DNA of 40,425 nt from JBAXBF01 sp034429745 (GCA_034429745.1 DAOUFY010000170.1:1-40425), one strand, 5' to 3'; counted from the first letter of the stretch, positions 23,723-33,602 are shown. Notes: generated by a model not told the origin, from the letters alone. Translations and numbers: made by a program.

Positions 23723-24831
23723 TGAAAACGGCAATCCCCAGTTTTAAAAAGCAAAAATTCCTTTCCAGCCTTTTTGTGAATGGGGTGTTGATCATCATCT
23801 GTCTATTGTGGACAATTCCAACCTTAGGTGTGCTGATCACCTCTTTTCGTCCCAGTGAGGATATTTTTAGTAGCGGCTGGTGGACGGTTTTTCCTCATAA
23901 GGCATGGGTGGAAGAAGGAGAAATAAAGCTGGATGATTCGGTGGATGTCAACCAACCGATGACGATAGGAGGAGTAACCGCTACCTTTGAGCAATTGAGG
24001 AACGGGGTTGAAACAACGGATGGAAAAAAGTTGGTGTGGTATGGGAATAAACGAACCAGATTATTGAAAGTTTATGCCTTGGAGTGGAAAGGATTTGACA
24101 CTAAGCTCACTATTGATAATTATAAAAATGTCATTACGGGAAAAGAAATTCGATTTCGCGATGCAAGTGGCAATGAGATTATTCGCAAAGGGAATAATTT
24201 AGGCGGAGCTTTTCTCAATTCATTAGCAGTGGCTATCCCTTCAACGGTAATTCCCATTCTCATTGCTGCCTTTGCAGCTTATGGGTTTGCTTGGTTAAAC
24301 TTTCCTGGTCGCAGACTGCTGTTTGTGATTGTGGTGGCACTGTTGGTGGTGCCGCTGCAAATTGCTTTGGTGCCTATTTTGCAGGATTACACTAAACTTA
24401 ATTTAAACGGGACTTTTATTGCAATCTGGCTGGCACATACGGGTTTTGGTTTACCCTTAGCCATTTACCTGCTGTTTAATTATATCAGCAGCTTACCGCG
24501 CGATCTGTTTGAATCAGCGTTTATGGATGGTGCTTCTAACTTTACTATTTTCACGCGCCTCATATTGCCTCTTTCTGTACCGGCGCTGGCTTCCTTTGCC
24601 ATTTTTCAATTTTTGTGGGTATGGAATGATTACTTAGTTGCATTAGTTTTCTTAGGCGATCAAACACGAGTAGTAACCAGTGCCTTAGCAGCGATTGTTG
24701 GCGAGAAAGGGCAGGATTGGCATTTGCTCACCGCTGGGGCATTTGTCAGCATGATTTTGCCGCTTACGGTTTTCTTTGCTTTACAGCGTTATTTTGTACG
24801 CGGTTTGTTAGCTGGTTCCGTGAAAGGATAA
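23722..24831 (+). CDS. Sugar ABC transporter permease (AglG-like)
   Basis: 369 aa CUT1 permease (MalG/AglG type). Helix 1 is at about 15-40. A long extracytoplasmic insertion (about 50-160, including TIGGVTATFEQLRNGVETTDGKK) is typical of AglG rather than MalG, whose length is about 290. The EAA loop is LFESAFMDGASNFTIFTRLILPLSVPA. Translationally coupled to the preceding permease. No ATPase gene follows, so a shared MsiK/MalK-type ATPase encoded elsewhere must energise the importer. Confidence 0.9.
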   Translation: MKTAIPSFKKQKFLSSLFVNGVLIIICLLWTIPTLGVLITSFRPSEDIFSSGWWTVFPHKAWVEEGEIKLDDSVDVNQPMTIGGVTATFEQLRNGVETTDGKKLVWYGNKRTRLLKVYALEWKGFDTKLTIDNYKNVITGKEIRFRDASGNEIIRKGNNLGGAFLNSLAVAIPSTVIPILIAAFAAYGFAWLNFPGRRLLFVIVVALLVVPLQIALVPILQDYTKLNLNGTFIAIWLAHTGFGLPLAIYLLFNYISSLPRDLFESAFMDGASNFTIFTRLILPLSVPALASFAIFQFLWVWNDYLVALVFLGDQTRVVTSALAAIVGEKGQDWHLLTAGAFVSMILPLTVFFALQRYFVRGLLAGSVKG

Positions 24832-24837
24832 GTACTC

Positions 24838-26469
24838 TTGCTGATGAATGCTTATCCGTGGTATAAAAACGCACTCTTTTATGAAGTGTATGTCCGCGCT
24901 TTTAAGGACAGCAATGCGGACGGGCATGGAGACTTGCGTGGACTAACACAAAAGTTGGATTATTTACAGCAATTGGGAATTGATTGTATCTGGCTTTTAC
25001 CTATTTATGCCTCTCCCTTAAAAGATGATGGTTATGATATTGCTGATTATTATTCTATCTTGCCTGAATATGGGACGTTAGAGGATTTTAAGATCTTAAA
25101 AGAAGAAGTGCACCGGCGCGGTATGCGTTTGCTGTTGGATTTGGTACTAAATCACACTTCTGATCAGCACCCTTGGTTTCAGGCAGCTCGAAGCAGCCGC
25201 AGCTCTCCTTACCGCGATTATTATGTTTGGAGTGATAGCGATCAAAAATACTCTCAAACGCGGGTTATCTTTTGCGATACCGAAAAATCCAATTGGACTT
25301 GGGATGAAATGGCAAACCAATACTATTGGCATCGTTTTTATTCCTCACAGCCGGATCTCAATTATAATAACCCTGCTGTTCAAGAAGAAATGCTGCGCGT
25401 GATGCAGTATTGGCTGGATTTAGGTGTAGATGGTTTTAGAGCCGATGCAGTACCTTATTTGTTTGAACGTGAGGGCACAAATTGTGAAAACCTGCCGGAA
25501 ACCCATGCTTATCTCAAAAAGCTGAGGGCATGGCTAGATGCAAATTACCCCGGGCGGATTTTACTTTGCGAAGCCAATCAATTGCCGCACCAAGTGCGCG
25601 AGTATTTTGGCGATGGAGATGAATTTCACATGGGCTTTCATTTCCCTTTGATGCCGCGTATTTTTATGGCGTTGAAAAAGGAAAAGGTTCAGGACTTGGT
25701 GAATGTACTGCAGCAGACACCTGCTTTGCCTGAAACTTGCCAATGGTGCACGTTTTTACGCAATCATGATGAGTTGACCCTAGAGATGGTGAGCGATACG
25801 GAGCGGCAATGGATGTGGGAGCAATATGCCCCTGATCCTCAAATGAGATTGAATTTAGGCATTCGCCGCCGCTTAGCCCCTTTGCTGGATAATGATCCGC
25901 GGCGGATTAGCCTAGCCTTTGCCTTGCTTTATGCTATGCCTGGTTCTCCTATTATTTATTATGGAGATGAAATTGGCATGGGAGATAACATTGCTCTGTT
26001 TGACCGCAACGGTGTTCGTACTCCCATGCAATGGACTAGCGATGAACAGGGAGGTTTTTCTCAGGCTCAGCCTACCACGTATTACGCGCCGCTTATCCAA
26101 ACAAATCCCTATCATCCGGCAAAGGTTAATGTTGCCGATCAGATGAAAAACCCCAATTCTCTTTTGAATACAATCAGGCGGTTGAATTTTGCTCGTAAAA
26201 AACACCTCGCTTTTGGTTTGGGTGATCTTACCTGGCTGGAATGCGGATCAAGTGCAGTAGCAGCTTGTCTGCGAACATATCAACAGGAAAGGATTATTGG
26301 GTTGCATAACCTTTCAGCTTCAGATCAGCTAGTTAATATATCATTGGCTTGGACTGGAATAGAATTGCTTGAGGATGTTCTTCAAGAAGGTGAAAAGATA
26401 AAATTGCAGAAAGGGGAACTGCGGATTACATTAGCCCCCTATCAAGTCCTCTGGTTTAAAGGAGATTAA
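24838..26469 (+). CDS. treS: GH13 alpha-glucan enzyme, trehalose synthase (maltose glucosyltransferase) type
   Basis: 543 aa. Interconverts maltose and trehalose if a true TreS (GH13_16). Evidence: N-terminal YPWYKNALFYEVYVRAFKDSN, nucleophile D203 in VDGFRADAVPYL followed by FEREGTNCENLPETH, acid/base E245 in LLCEANQ, D311 in RNHDELTLEM, and the TreS-like block MGDNIALFDRNGVRTPMQW. Length matches TreS (about 550) without a fused maltokinase. The TTG start at 24838 has AAAGGA 9 nt upstream; an ATG at 24844 is an alternative. Other GH13 alpha-glucosidases share much of this pattern, so activity on sucrose or isomaltose cannot be excluded. Confidence 0.82.
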   Translation: MLMNAYPWYKNALFYEVYVRAFKDSNADGHGDLRGLTQKLDYLQQLGIDCIWLLPIYASPLKDDGYDIADYYSILPEYGTLEDFKILKEEVHRRGMRLLLDLVLNHTSDQHPWFQAARSSRSSPYRDYYVWSDSDQKYSQTRVIFCDTEKSNWTWDEMANQYYWHRFYSSQPDLNYNNPAVQEEMLRVMQYWLDLGVDGFRADAVPYLFEREGTNCENLPETHAYLKKLRAWLDANYPGRILLCEANQLPHQVREYFGDGDEFHMGFHFPLMPRIFMALKKEKVQDLVNVLQQTPALPETCQWCTFLRNHDELTLEMVSDTERQWMWEQYAPDPQMRLNLGIRRRLAPLLDNDPRRISLAFALLYAMPGSPIIYYGDEIGMGDNIALFDRNGVRTPMQWTSDEQGGFSQAQPTTYYAPLIQTNPYHPAKVNVADQMKNPNSLLNTIRRLNFARKKHLAFGLGDLTWLECGSSAVAACLRTYQQERIIGLHNLSASDQLVNISLAWTGIELLEDVLQEGEKIKLQKGELRITLAPYQVLWFKGD

Positions 26470-26476
26470 ACAACTT

Positions 26477-27826
26477 ATGGCTTTATTATCGTTTCCCAAA
26501 GACTTCTGTTGGGGTGTGGCTACTTCTGCCTACCAAATTGAGGGAGCTTGGAAGGAAGATGGCAAAGGGGAAAGTATTTGGGATCGCTTTACTCATCATC
26601 CATACGCGGTAAGAGGAGGGGAGAATGGCGATATGGCCTGCGATCACTATCATCTTTATCAGGAAGATATTGCCTTGATAAAGGCATTGGGTGTGCAGTC
26701 GTACCGTTTTTCTACAGCTTGGACGCGTATTTTGCCGCAAGGTTATGGGATGGTTAACCCGGCTGGGTTAGATTTTTACGATCGTTTGGTTGATAATTTG
26801 CTTGGAGCGGGAATTGCCCCAATGATAACCCTATATCATTGGGACCTACCGCAAGCGCTGCAGGATAAGGGTGGCTGGAATAACCGCAATATCTGTGATT
26901 GGTTTGTCCAATATGCCAATGTGATGTTTGAAAGGTTAGGCGACCGAGTACAACGTTGGGCAACCTTCAATGAGCCTTGGTGTACAGCTTTCCTGGGTTA
27001 TGGGACAGGACAATTTGCACCTGGTATTTGTGATATATCACAAACCTATCAAGCGGTGCACCATCAGCTGTTGGCGCATGGAAAAGCAGTACAGGCTTTT
27101 AAGGCGTTAGGAATAAAAGGTGAGATTGGCATCATCTTGAATTTTGAGTATGCTCTGCCCGCTTCAGAAGAAGATGAAGATGTGGATGCAGCACAACGGT
27201 ATTTAATGCAATATGTGGATTTGTTTGCTGATCCATTGTTTAAGGGTGAATATCCTGCCCTGTTGATGGATTGGGCAGGTACTATGGCACCGCGTTACCA
27301 AAATGGCGATATGGAAATAATCCGTACACCGATGGATTATTTAGGGATCAATTATTACACTTCATTTACTGTAGCTTATGATCCCCATCAAGGGCATCTG
27401 AAATGCCGTGTGATGCCCAAGACTTTGCCGATGTGGGGCATTACTGAAGTGGGGTGGGGGGTGTTCCCTCAAGGGTTGATGGAGATATTGAAAATTTTCA
27501 GAGATCGTTATGGCAATCCACAGATGCTGGTTACGGAAAATGGATGTGCTGCATTGGATGTGCCTAATGCACAGGAGTATGTAGAAGATTATGAACGGAT
27601 TCAATATATACGGGTGCACTTAAGGGAGCTGCATCGTGCTATTGAGATGGGAGTTAATGTTCACGGTTATTATTATTGGAGCTTGCTGGACAACTTTGAA
27701 TGGGCGGAAGGCTACCGTCCGCGTTTTGGGTTGTGTCGCGTGAATTTTGCTGACTTTAAACGCATACCAAAGAAAAGTTTTTATTGGTACCATGATGTAA
27801 TCAAGCAAAATGGGGTTTGGGAATAG
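26477..27826 (+). CDS. GH1 family beta-glucosidase
   Basis: 449 aa, full-length GH1 (about 445-450). Cytoplasmic retaining glycosidase: acid/base E166 in TFNEPW, nucleophile E354 in VTENG, N-terminal signature FCWGVATSAYQIEGAWKEDGKGESIWD, aglycone/glucose site WSLLDNFEWAEGY. Ribosome site AAAGGAG ends 12 nt before the ATG. A beta-glycosidase among alpha-glucan enzymes suggests that the importer handles more than one glucoside, or that this gene was added later. Substrate linkage is not proved by sequence. Confidence 0.93.
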   Translation: MALLSFPKDFCWGVATSAYQIEGAWKEDGKGESIWDRFTHHPYAVRGGENGDMACDHYHLYQEDIALIKALGVQSYRFSTAWTRILPQGYGMVNPAGLDFYDRLVDNLLGAGIAPMITLYHWDLPQALQDKGGWNNRNICDWFVQYANVMFERLGDRVQRWATFNEPWCTAFLGYGTGQFAPGICDISQTYQAVHHQLLAHGKAVQAFKALGIKGEIGIILNFEYALPASEEDEDVDAAQRYLMQYVDLFADPLFKGEYPALLMDWAGTMAPRYQNGDMEIIRTPMDYLGINYYTSFTVAYDPHQGHLKCRVMPKTLPMWGITEVGWGVFPQGLMEILKIFRDRYGNPQMLVTENGCAALDVPNAQEYVEDYERIQYIRVHLRELHRAIEMGVNVHGYYYWSLLDNFEWAEGYRPRFGLCRVNFADFKRIPKKSFYWYHDVIKQNGVWE

Positions 27827-27829
27827 TAG

Positions 27830-29788
27830 ATGCAATGGGAAGAAGATAATCTAACAAAAGCAGCTCGCCGAACATATGCCCGACTTTTGCCGAGATTGGA
27901 AGCTCGTGTGGAGGGTTATCCTCAAAAACATCCGCAGGAATGGAAAATATTTTTGGCTCGGTTGGAAAGGCATTTTAATCGGTTATTTGGTTTACTTTTA
28001 CGATTGTATGGCGATCATTATGACTTCTTTTTCTATCTGGAAGAATTACTTGTCAGCATGGGAAAAGCCTATCAGGCTAGACCTTTTGTGCTAAAACAGT
28101 TGGATAATGAGCGCGAAGCTGACCCAGATTGGTTTCAGTCGAATCAGATGTTGGGTGGAGTTTGTTATGTTGACTTATTCGCGAAAGATTTAGAGGGCAT
28201 ACGACGCAAAATTCCCTATTTTAAGGAGTTGGGTTTAACTTACTTGCACTTAATGCCGCTTTTCCGCACACCGCTGAGTGAAAACGATGGCGGCTATGCG
28301 GTGAGCAGCTACCGAGAAATTGACAAACGTTTAGGCAGCATAGAGCAGTTGATAGAGTTAGCTGAAGAGCTGCGCCAAAACGGCATCAGCTTGGTGTTGG
28401 ATTTTGTCTTTAACCACACCTCTCATGAGCATGAATGGGCAATCCTAGCGCAGCAGGGAAGTGAAGAACATCAAGAAATGTATTGGCTTTTTGCAGATCG
28501 CAGCCTTCCTGATCAGTATGAAAAGCATTTAAGAGAGATTTTTCCTGAAGAACATCGCGGTGCTTTCACATATTACCATCCGCTTCAACGATGGGTCTGG
28601 ACGACGTTTCACAGTTATCAATGGGATTTGAATTACAGCAACCCTTTGGTATTCACGCGCATTTGCGAGGAAATGCTATTCTTAGCTAATATTGGGGTAG
28701 ATGTGCTGCGGTTGGATGCCTTAGCCTTTGTTTGGAAAGAACTGGGCACTAGCTGTGAAAATTTACCTCAGGCACATTGGCTCATTCAAGCCTTTAATAC
28801 AGTAGTGCGCATTACTGCGCCGGCGATGCTTTTTAAGTCCGAAGCCATTGTGCATCCGGATGAAGTTGCGCGCTACATCCATGCTGATGAATGTCAGCTA
28901 TCATACAATCCTTTGCTTATGGCACTGCTGTGGGAAACATTGGCAACACGAGAGGTAAAGCTGCTGGCTTATTCTTTGCGTCAGCGATTTGGCATTCCAA
29001 AAGGTTGTGCTTGGGTGAATTACGTTCGCTGTCATGATGATATTGGCTGGACCTTTTCGGATGAAGATGCTAGGCGGGTTGGGATTGATCCATATGGCCA
29101 TCGTCTTTTTCTTAACCGTTTCTATACAGGCCGATTTGAGGGCAGTTTTGCACGCGGGCTGCCATTTCAGGAAAACCCGCGCACGGGAGATTGCCGCATC
29201 TCAGGTACCTGTGCTTCCTTGGCTGGCTTGGAAAAAGCTCTCATGGAAGGCAGTGCAGAGGAGATTGACCTGGCGGTAAGGCGGATTGTGCTGCTATATG
29301 CAATCATCTTAACGATTGGCGGTATTCCGTTGATTTATTTAGGAGATGAGATAGGCACCTTGAACGATTACAGCTATAGTAAGGAGCCCGGTAAAGCGCG
29401 CGATAGCCGCTGGGTTCACCGTTCAGCGGCTAGTGAGGAAAAATATGCGCGTCGTTTTGATGAGAGTACGATTGAGGGAAAAATATATCATCAATTGCAA
29501 AGGTTAATTAAAATTCGTAAAAGCCATCCTGCATTTGGTGGAGAAGCCACAACACAATTCATGGAAACAGAAAATGAGCATATTTTAGGGTATGTGAGAG
29601 AAGGATTTGGAGAAAAAATCATTGTGTTGGCGAATTTTAGCGAGCATTTTTTATCGCTAGATGCAAATCTTTTGCGGATATATGGCGCAACTCTGCATTT
29701 TGAAGATTGGATAAGCGAGAAGCAAATCCCCCTTCATCAACAGATTGAGTTTGAACCATATCAGGTCTATGTTATCTCAGCTATCTAA
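27830..29788 (+). CDS. GH13_4 amylosucrase
   Basis: 652 aa. Amylosucrase transfers glucose from sucrose to an alpha-1,4-glucan, releasing fructose. The N-terminal helical domain (about 10-100: AARRTYARLLPRLEAR, FFFYLEELL) is specific to this subfamily. The barrel has GGVCYVDLF, LVLDFVFNHTSHEHEWA, nucleophile D296 in DVLRLDALAFVWKELG, acid/base E338 in LFKSEAI and D403/D404 in VRCHDDIGWTF; each lies about 10 positions after the Neisseria polysaccharea catalytic residues, as I recall them. A closely related sucrose hydrolase is the alternative. Starts 3 nt after the GH1 stop and overlaps the convergent ABC gene by 12 bp. Confidence 0.9.
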   Translation: MQWEEDNLTKAARRTYARLLPRLEARVEGYPQKHPQEWKIFLARLERHFNRLFGLLLRLYGDHYDFFFYLEELLVSMGKAYQARPFVLKQLDNEREADPDWFQSNQMLGGVCYVDLFAKDLEGIRRKIPYFKELGLTYLHLMPLFRTPLSENDGGYAVSSYREIDKRLGSIEQLIELAEELRQNGISLVLDFVFNHTSHEHEWAILAQQGSEEHQEMYWLFADRSLPDQYEKHLREIFPEEHRGAFTYYHPLQRWVWTTFHSYQWDLNYSNPLVFTRICEEMLFLANIGVDVLRLDALAFVWKELGTSCENLPQAHWLIQAFNTVVRITAPAMLFKSEAIVHPDEVARYIHADECQLSYNPLLMALLWETLATREVKLLAYSLRQRFGIPKGCAWVNYVRCHDDIGWTFSDEDARRVGIDPYGHRLFLNRFYTGRFEGSFARGLPFQENPRTGDCRISGTCASLAGLEKALMEGSAEEIDLAVRRIVLLYAIILTIGGIPLIYLGDEIGTLNDYSYSKEPGKARDSRWVHRSAASEEKYARRFDESTIEGKIYHQLQRLIKIRKSHPAFGGEATTQFMETENEHILGYVREGFGEKIIVLANFSEHFLSLDANLLRIYGATLHFEDWISEKQIPLHQQIEFEPYQVYVISAI

Positions 29789-30490
29789 CGAGGAGAGTAT
29801 GACACCATCTTTGAGATAGATGGTGCGAGAAACGTATTTTTCAATATCTGGGTCATGGGTTGCCATTAGGTAACTTTTACCTTGTGCAACGAGATCTTTG
29901 AAAATATCAAATATTGACTTCGCGGTTTTGCTATCCAAAGAGCCGGTTGGCTCGTCTCCTAGAAGAAGGGGGGGATCGTTTGCTAAGGCGCGAGCAATTG
30001 CAACGCGCTGCTGTTGTCCACCGGATAGCTGAGATGGGTATTTTCGGGCATGCTCTTCCAAGCCCATTTGCTGCAGGAGGTACATAGCCCGTTCGTAGCG
30101 TTGCTTTGGAGAGAAGACACGGCATAAATCCATTGGAAGGATGACGTTTTGCACCACAGTAAGGGTAGGCATAAGCTGGAATGTTTGCAGAATAATGCCG
30201 ATGTTGCGCCCGCGAAAACGCGAACGGGAATTTTCACCCATTTTTTGAAGTTGTTTGCCACAAATGGTAATGCTGCCTTGAGAAGGGTGGTCAATACCAC
30301 TGATGAGGTTGATTAAGGTTGTTTTACCAGCGCCGCTGGGTCCGCGCAAGGCAACCCACTCACCGGGGTTTATTGTAAAGGAGATGTCTTTAAGTGCATG
30401 AACGACACCTCCTTTGCCGATGTAGTCTTTGCTGAGGTTTTCAACTTGAAGAATGGAATTGTTGGAAGAGTTGGAATGCTGATTATTCAT
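29777..30490 (-). CDS. ABC transporter ATPase (MacB/LolD type)
   Basis: 237 aa. ATPase partner of the FtsX-type permease upstream. Walker A GPSGAGKTT (50-58), Q-loop ILQTFQLMPTLTV, signature LSGGQQQRVA (from 155), Walker B LLLGDEPTGSLD and switch His ATHDPDIEKY. The LMPTLTVVQN and DEPTGSLDS pattern is that of the LolD/MacB/FtsE group. I start at 30490, where ATGAATAA overlaps the permease stop, instead of the longer frame at 30526 inside it. Substrate unknown. Confidence 0.92.
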   Translation of the reverse strand: MNNQHSNSSNNSILQVENLSKDYIGKGGVVHALKDISFTINPGEWVALRGPSGAGKTTLINLISGIDHPSQGSITICGKQLQKMGENSRSRFRGRNIGIILQTFQLMPTLTVVQNVILPMDLCRVFSPKQRYERAMYLLQQMGLEEHARKYPSQLSGGQQQRVAIARALANDPPLLLGDEPTGSLDSKTAKSIFDIFKDLVAQGKSYLMATHDPDIEKYVSRTIYLKDGVILSSLDS

Positions 30491-32969
30491 AGCTGATCGC
30501 CTCGCGTATAGTGATCTGGATAGCATTTTGGGCTGGTACTAAGCTAGCGATAATGGCGACGAAGCTGACAAGCAGCAGCCATAATCCTAATCCGGTGATG
30601 GAATAGGAAAAGAAAAGTGGCATCCCAATAAAAGTCATGCCAATCCGCTGTGTGGCAGCTTGACCAGCCGGAAATGAAAGAGCGCAAGCAAAAAGCCAGC
30701 TGAACCAACCAATAAAAAGTCCCTCCGAGACTGTTATTTGCCTTAATATTTTAGAAGAGGCGCCAATAGCGCGCATAACCCCAATCTCTCTAGTTCGTTC
30801 AATGACATTCGTACTCATTGTGTTTGTGAGGTTTATCCCGCCAACTAAAGCAAGCAAAAAGGAAAGGGTGAGCAGTACAGTAGTAAGAATGGCTACTCTC
30901 TCATCAATGAAGAAGAGGATCTCTGTGGCTGTCTTTAAATCTTTGATGTAATACCCCGCTTGATTAAAATAATTTTCGAGGGCAGAAGCAGCCTGAGGAA
31001 TATGTTTGGCTGATTGAGGAGTAAGCACAATTTGCAGTGAGTTGACTTTGCCGCTGGTATTAGTTGCTTTTCCATAATCCTTTAGGCTCATATAAACAGC
31101 CGGGTTTTGATTGAAGTTAAACCCGCCATAAACCTCACCGATGATGCGCCATGTCTTCTCGCGGCCACCAATATTGAGCCGGACTTCGCTGCCGAGATGT
31201 GTCCAGGGAAGATGCTCAAAAAAATATTTATTGACGACAATACAGCCTTCATTCTCATCAGTTAGCCAGCTGCCGGCAATTATGGTTGGCTTAACCAGCG
31301 GTGATTCGGGCGGCAAGCCTATGACATCCAGTGGATCGTTTTTATTCTCGTCGCCATTGGGAAGGATGTATAGACCTGTATCAGTTGCCCATCCTTCACT
31401 GTATGATACATAATTATTTTTCTTGATGAGAGATGCAAGAATTTCTTGCCGATAGGGTCTGCTGAAAGTGATGGTAATGTCATAACGATTATATTCGTAG
31501 TGCAGCGAATAGACGGTTTTTAGTATTGAGGATCGAATGCAAAAAACTGCGATAAAAGCGGCTCCACCGAAGCTAAGGGTAACTACGGTGAGCATAAGGC
31601 GCCACTTTTTTCGGAAGATGTTGCGAACAGCAACCAATGCCGACCCAGAGAAGTGAGTGATTTTGGTAAGGAGACGTTCAAGGGTGCCATTGCTAGGGCT
31701 TGCCTCAGTGCCAACGGGGCTGATGGCTTCGCGAATGGTGAGAAAAAGAGTGCTGCTGAGAATAGGCTTGAGAGAAGCTAGCCAAGTAATGCTTAACCCA
31801 ACAACGACTTGAAAACCATAAACCCATGGGGGAATGTTAGGATACAGCATATCAAAGTTGTTCAAGTTGAGTAAAAAGGTAGAGAAGCGATGAGCTACAA
31901 AAGAACTGAGAGGTATGGCAAAAAGGATGGCAATTACGGCTAAGAAGGTGATGAAGATAAAGTATAAACCAGCGACTTGGGCAATTGTGCCACCAACTAA
32001 GCGCATAATGCCAATTTGTTTGATCTGTTGAGCCATAATAGCTTCCATTGTGTTGGCAATGAGCACAATGCTGATGAAAATGATGGTAGAACCGGCTAGG
32101 CTGAGGATGAGAAATATGGTATTAATGACCGTTTCCATGCGCGGTCGGCCGGTGTAAAGCGGAATAACCGTACGAGTAATGTTCCATCCCCCCAATTCTA
32201 TCTTTTTACGGATAGCTTCCATTTGCATTTCTACGGCAGCTTTGTCGCGTGGGTTGCCTTTTACCGCAATAAGCAATTGATTGAAGCGCCGCGGCTGCTC
32301 AAGTTTTTCGAGAGTATCAAAAGAGATATAAGCAGTAGTAAAGCCTGTTAATGTACCGGGTAAGGCTGTGGGATCTTTGACAATGCCGCTGATCGTGAAA
32401 GTTCTCTTAAGACCAGAAAGTGTTTCAATGGTAACTGAATCACCAAGCTTTGCATTGATTAATCGTTGAGAAGATCTTTCTAATGCAATGGTATTTTTAG
32501 GAGGGGGATAAATACCTTCTAATAAAAGAGGAACATTGAGGCGCTGATCTTTGAAATCTTCAATGGCAATTAATTCCAATGCACGCCACTGGGAGGCGGC
32601 AGTGCTGGCAGTATTTGATTGGTCGAATAGGCGGGCATTAATTGTCCGTACAGCATCTGCTTCAGCTACTTGTGGAAGTTTACGGGCGTAATCGGTTAAC
32701 CCTTCCTCAAAATCGGTCAGCATAAAAGAAGCAGTAGCTGGGTGGGAAGCCTGGTATTGGGTATCAATATTTGTTAGCAAGAGCGTACGCGCCCCAAGAA
32801 CCAAACCTACGGCAAATATGCCAGCAATCATGGAGATTATTGCCAAAGAAAGCTGCACGCGATGCTGTGCAAGATCGTTGAGCAGTTTATGCCAGCGCGG
32901 GCTGAGTAGAACATCAAGATTAATCGGTACACGATAAGAAGTAGGAAAACTATTCTTGTTGGACATCAT
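30483..32969 (-). CDS. FtsX-type ABC transporter permease (MacB/LolC-like)
   Basis: 828 aa. N-terminal helix at about 36-58, an extracytoplasmic MacB-type domain to about 285, three helices with the FtsX pattern (near 290-410, including ANTMEAIMAQQIKQIGIMRLVGGT), a fourth segment and a second helix at about 470, a second periplasmic domain and a final FtsX three-helix block (TNTMSTNVIERTREIGVMRAIGASS, near 720-825). This two-module layout is common in Gram-positive-type and Chloroflexota transporters for lipids, peptides or antimicrobials. Start at 32969 (MMSNKN, after GGGGTA) is preferred to 32981. It overlaps the TetR gene by 20 bp, indicating an operon. Confidence 0.88.
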   Translation of the reverse strand: MMSNKNSFPTSYRVPINLDVLLSPRWHKLLNDLAQHRVQLSLAIISMIAGIFAVGLVLGARTLLLTNIDTQYQASHPATASFMLTDFEEGLTDYARKLPQVAEADAVRTINARLFDQSNTASTAASQWRALELIAIEDFKDQRLNVPLLLEGIYPPPKNTIALERSSQRLINAKLGDSVTIETLSGLKRTFTISGIVKDPTALPGTLTGFTTAYISFDTLEKLEQPRRFNQLLIAVKGNPRDKAAVEMQMEAIRKKIELGGWNITRTVIPLYTGRPRMETVINTIFLILSLAGSTIIFISIVLIANTMEAIMAQQIKQIGIMRLVGGTIAQVAGLYFIFITFLAVIAILFAIPLSSFVAHRFSTFLLNLNNFDMLYPNIPPWVYGFQVVVGLSITWLASLKPILSSTLFLTIREAISPVGTEASPSNGTLERLLTKITHFSGSALVAVRNIFRKKWRLMLTVVTLSFGGAAFIAVFCIRSSILKTVYSLHYEYNRYDITITFSRPYRQEILASLIKKNNYVSYSEGWATDTGLYILPNGDENKNDPLDVIGLPPESPLVKPTIIAGSWLTDENEGCIVVNKYFFEHLPWTHLGSEVRLNIGGREKTWRIIGEVYGGFNFNQNPAVYMSLKDYGKATNTSGKVNSLQIVLTPQSAKHIPQAASALENYFNQAGYYIKDLKTATEILFFIDERVAILTTVLLTLSFLLALVGGINLTNTMSTNVIERTREIGVMRAIGASSKILRQITVSEGLFIGWFSWLFACALSFPAGQAATQRIGMTFIGMPLFFSYSITGLGLWLLLVSFVAIIASLVPAQNAIQITIREAISYE

Positions 32970-33555
32970 TGAGTACCCCATGGCAGAAAATGTCTATTAA
33001 GGTGTTAATTGCCATTTGGCGATTAACCTGTTGAGAGAAAGAACCAATTAATGCATCGGTAATGAAAAAGCCGAAGATGAAAGCAATGATAGAGCGGATA
33101 TAAAGAAGAGGCGGAATGGGTTTGAATTGATTAGGATAGAGTCTAGCAAGTCGTTTTGGGATCATCTCTGCGCGGGGATAGAGCATCTCAAACAGTTCGC
33201 GAATATGCTTGCCGTTGAACTCTACAATTTCAATAAACATCAGGTTAAGGAAGCCGGGACGGCGGTCGAGAGCTTCTATAGCATGGGAGATGGCATTGCG
33301 GATAAATTCCTCTGCGGTAGAGGTGGAATTATCCTCGAGAAAAGGGAGGACATCATGATAGGGATGGAAAGTGAAGAAAACTTGGCGAAAAAGGTCTTCT
33401 TTATTCGTGAAGTGATTATAAATACTACTGAGAGCAATGCCGGTTTCCTTAGCGATGCAGCGCATAGAGGTAGCACTGTAGCCTTGCTTAATAAAGAGCT
33501 GATAAGCGGTATGAAGGATCAGGTCGGCGGTTGAGGAAGGTTTTTCGTAGATCAT
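32950..33555 (-). CDS. TetR-family transcriptional regulator
   Basis: 201 aa. N-terminal helix-turn-helix (about 9-55: ADLILHTAYQLFIKQGYSATSMRCIAKETGIALSSIYNHFTNKEDLF, cited here only by its ends ADLIL and KEDLF as the diagnostic block). The helical ligand domain follows and has no family-wide signature. The start at 33555 has GAGGT 8 nt upstream; the in-frame ATGs at 33597 and 33612 lie in the operator/promoter and are rejected. First gene of the TetR-permease-ATPase operon and probably its repressor. Confidence 0.9.
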   Translation of the reverse strand: MIYEKPSSTADLILHTAYQLFIKQGYSATSMRCIAKETGIALSSIYNHFTNKEDLFRQVFFTFHPYHDVLPFLEDNSTSTAEEFIRNAISHAIEALDRRPGFLNLMFIEIVEFNGKHIRELFEMLYPRAEMIPKRLARLYPNQFKPIPPLLYIRSIIAFIFGFFITDALIGSFSQQVNRQMAINTLIDIFCHGVLNDVQQE

Positions 33556-33580
33556 AATAGTTACCTCATATAAAATTACT

Positions 33581-33594
33581 AACGAACGTTCGTT
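33581..33594 (-). promoter_or_regulatory. TetR-type operator palindrome
   Basis: AACGAACGTTCGTT is a perfect 14-bp palindrome placed on the predicted start point, between the -10 box and the ribosome site. Palindromes of this ACGAACGTTCGT kind are typical TetR-family operators, so autorepression of the operon is likely. Confidence 0.78.
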
Positions 33595-33602
33595 CATAAG
33601 TG

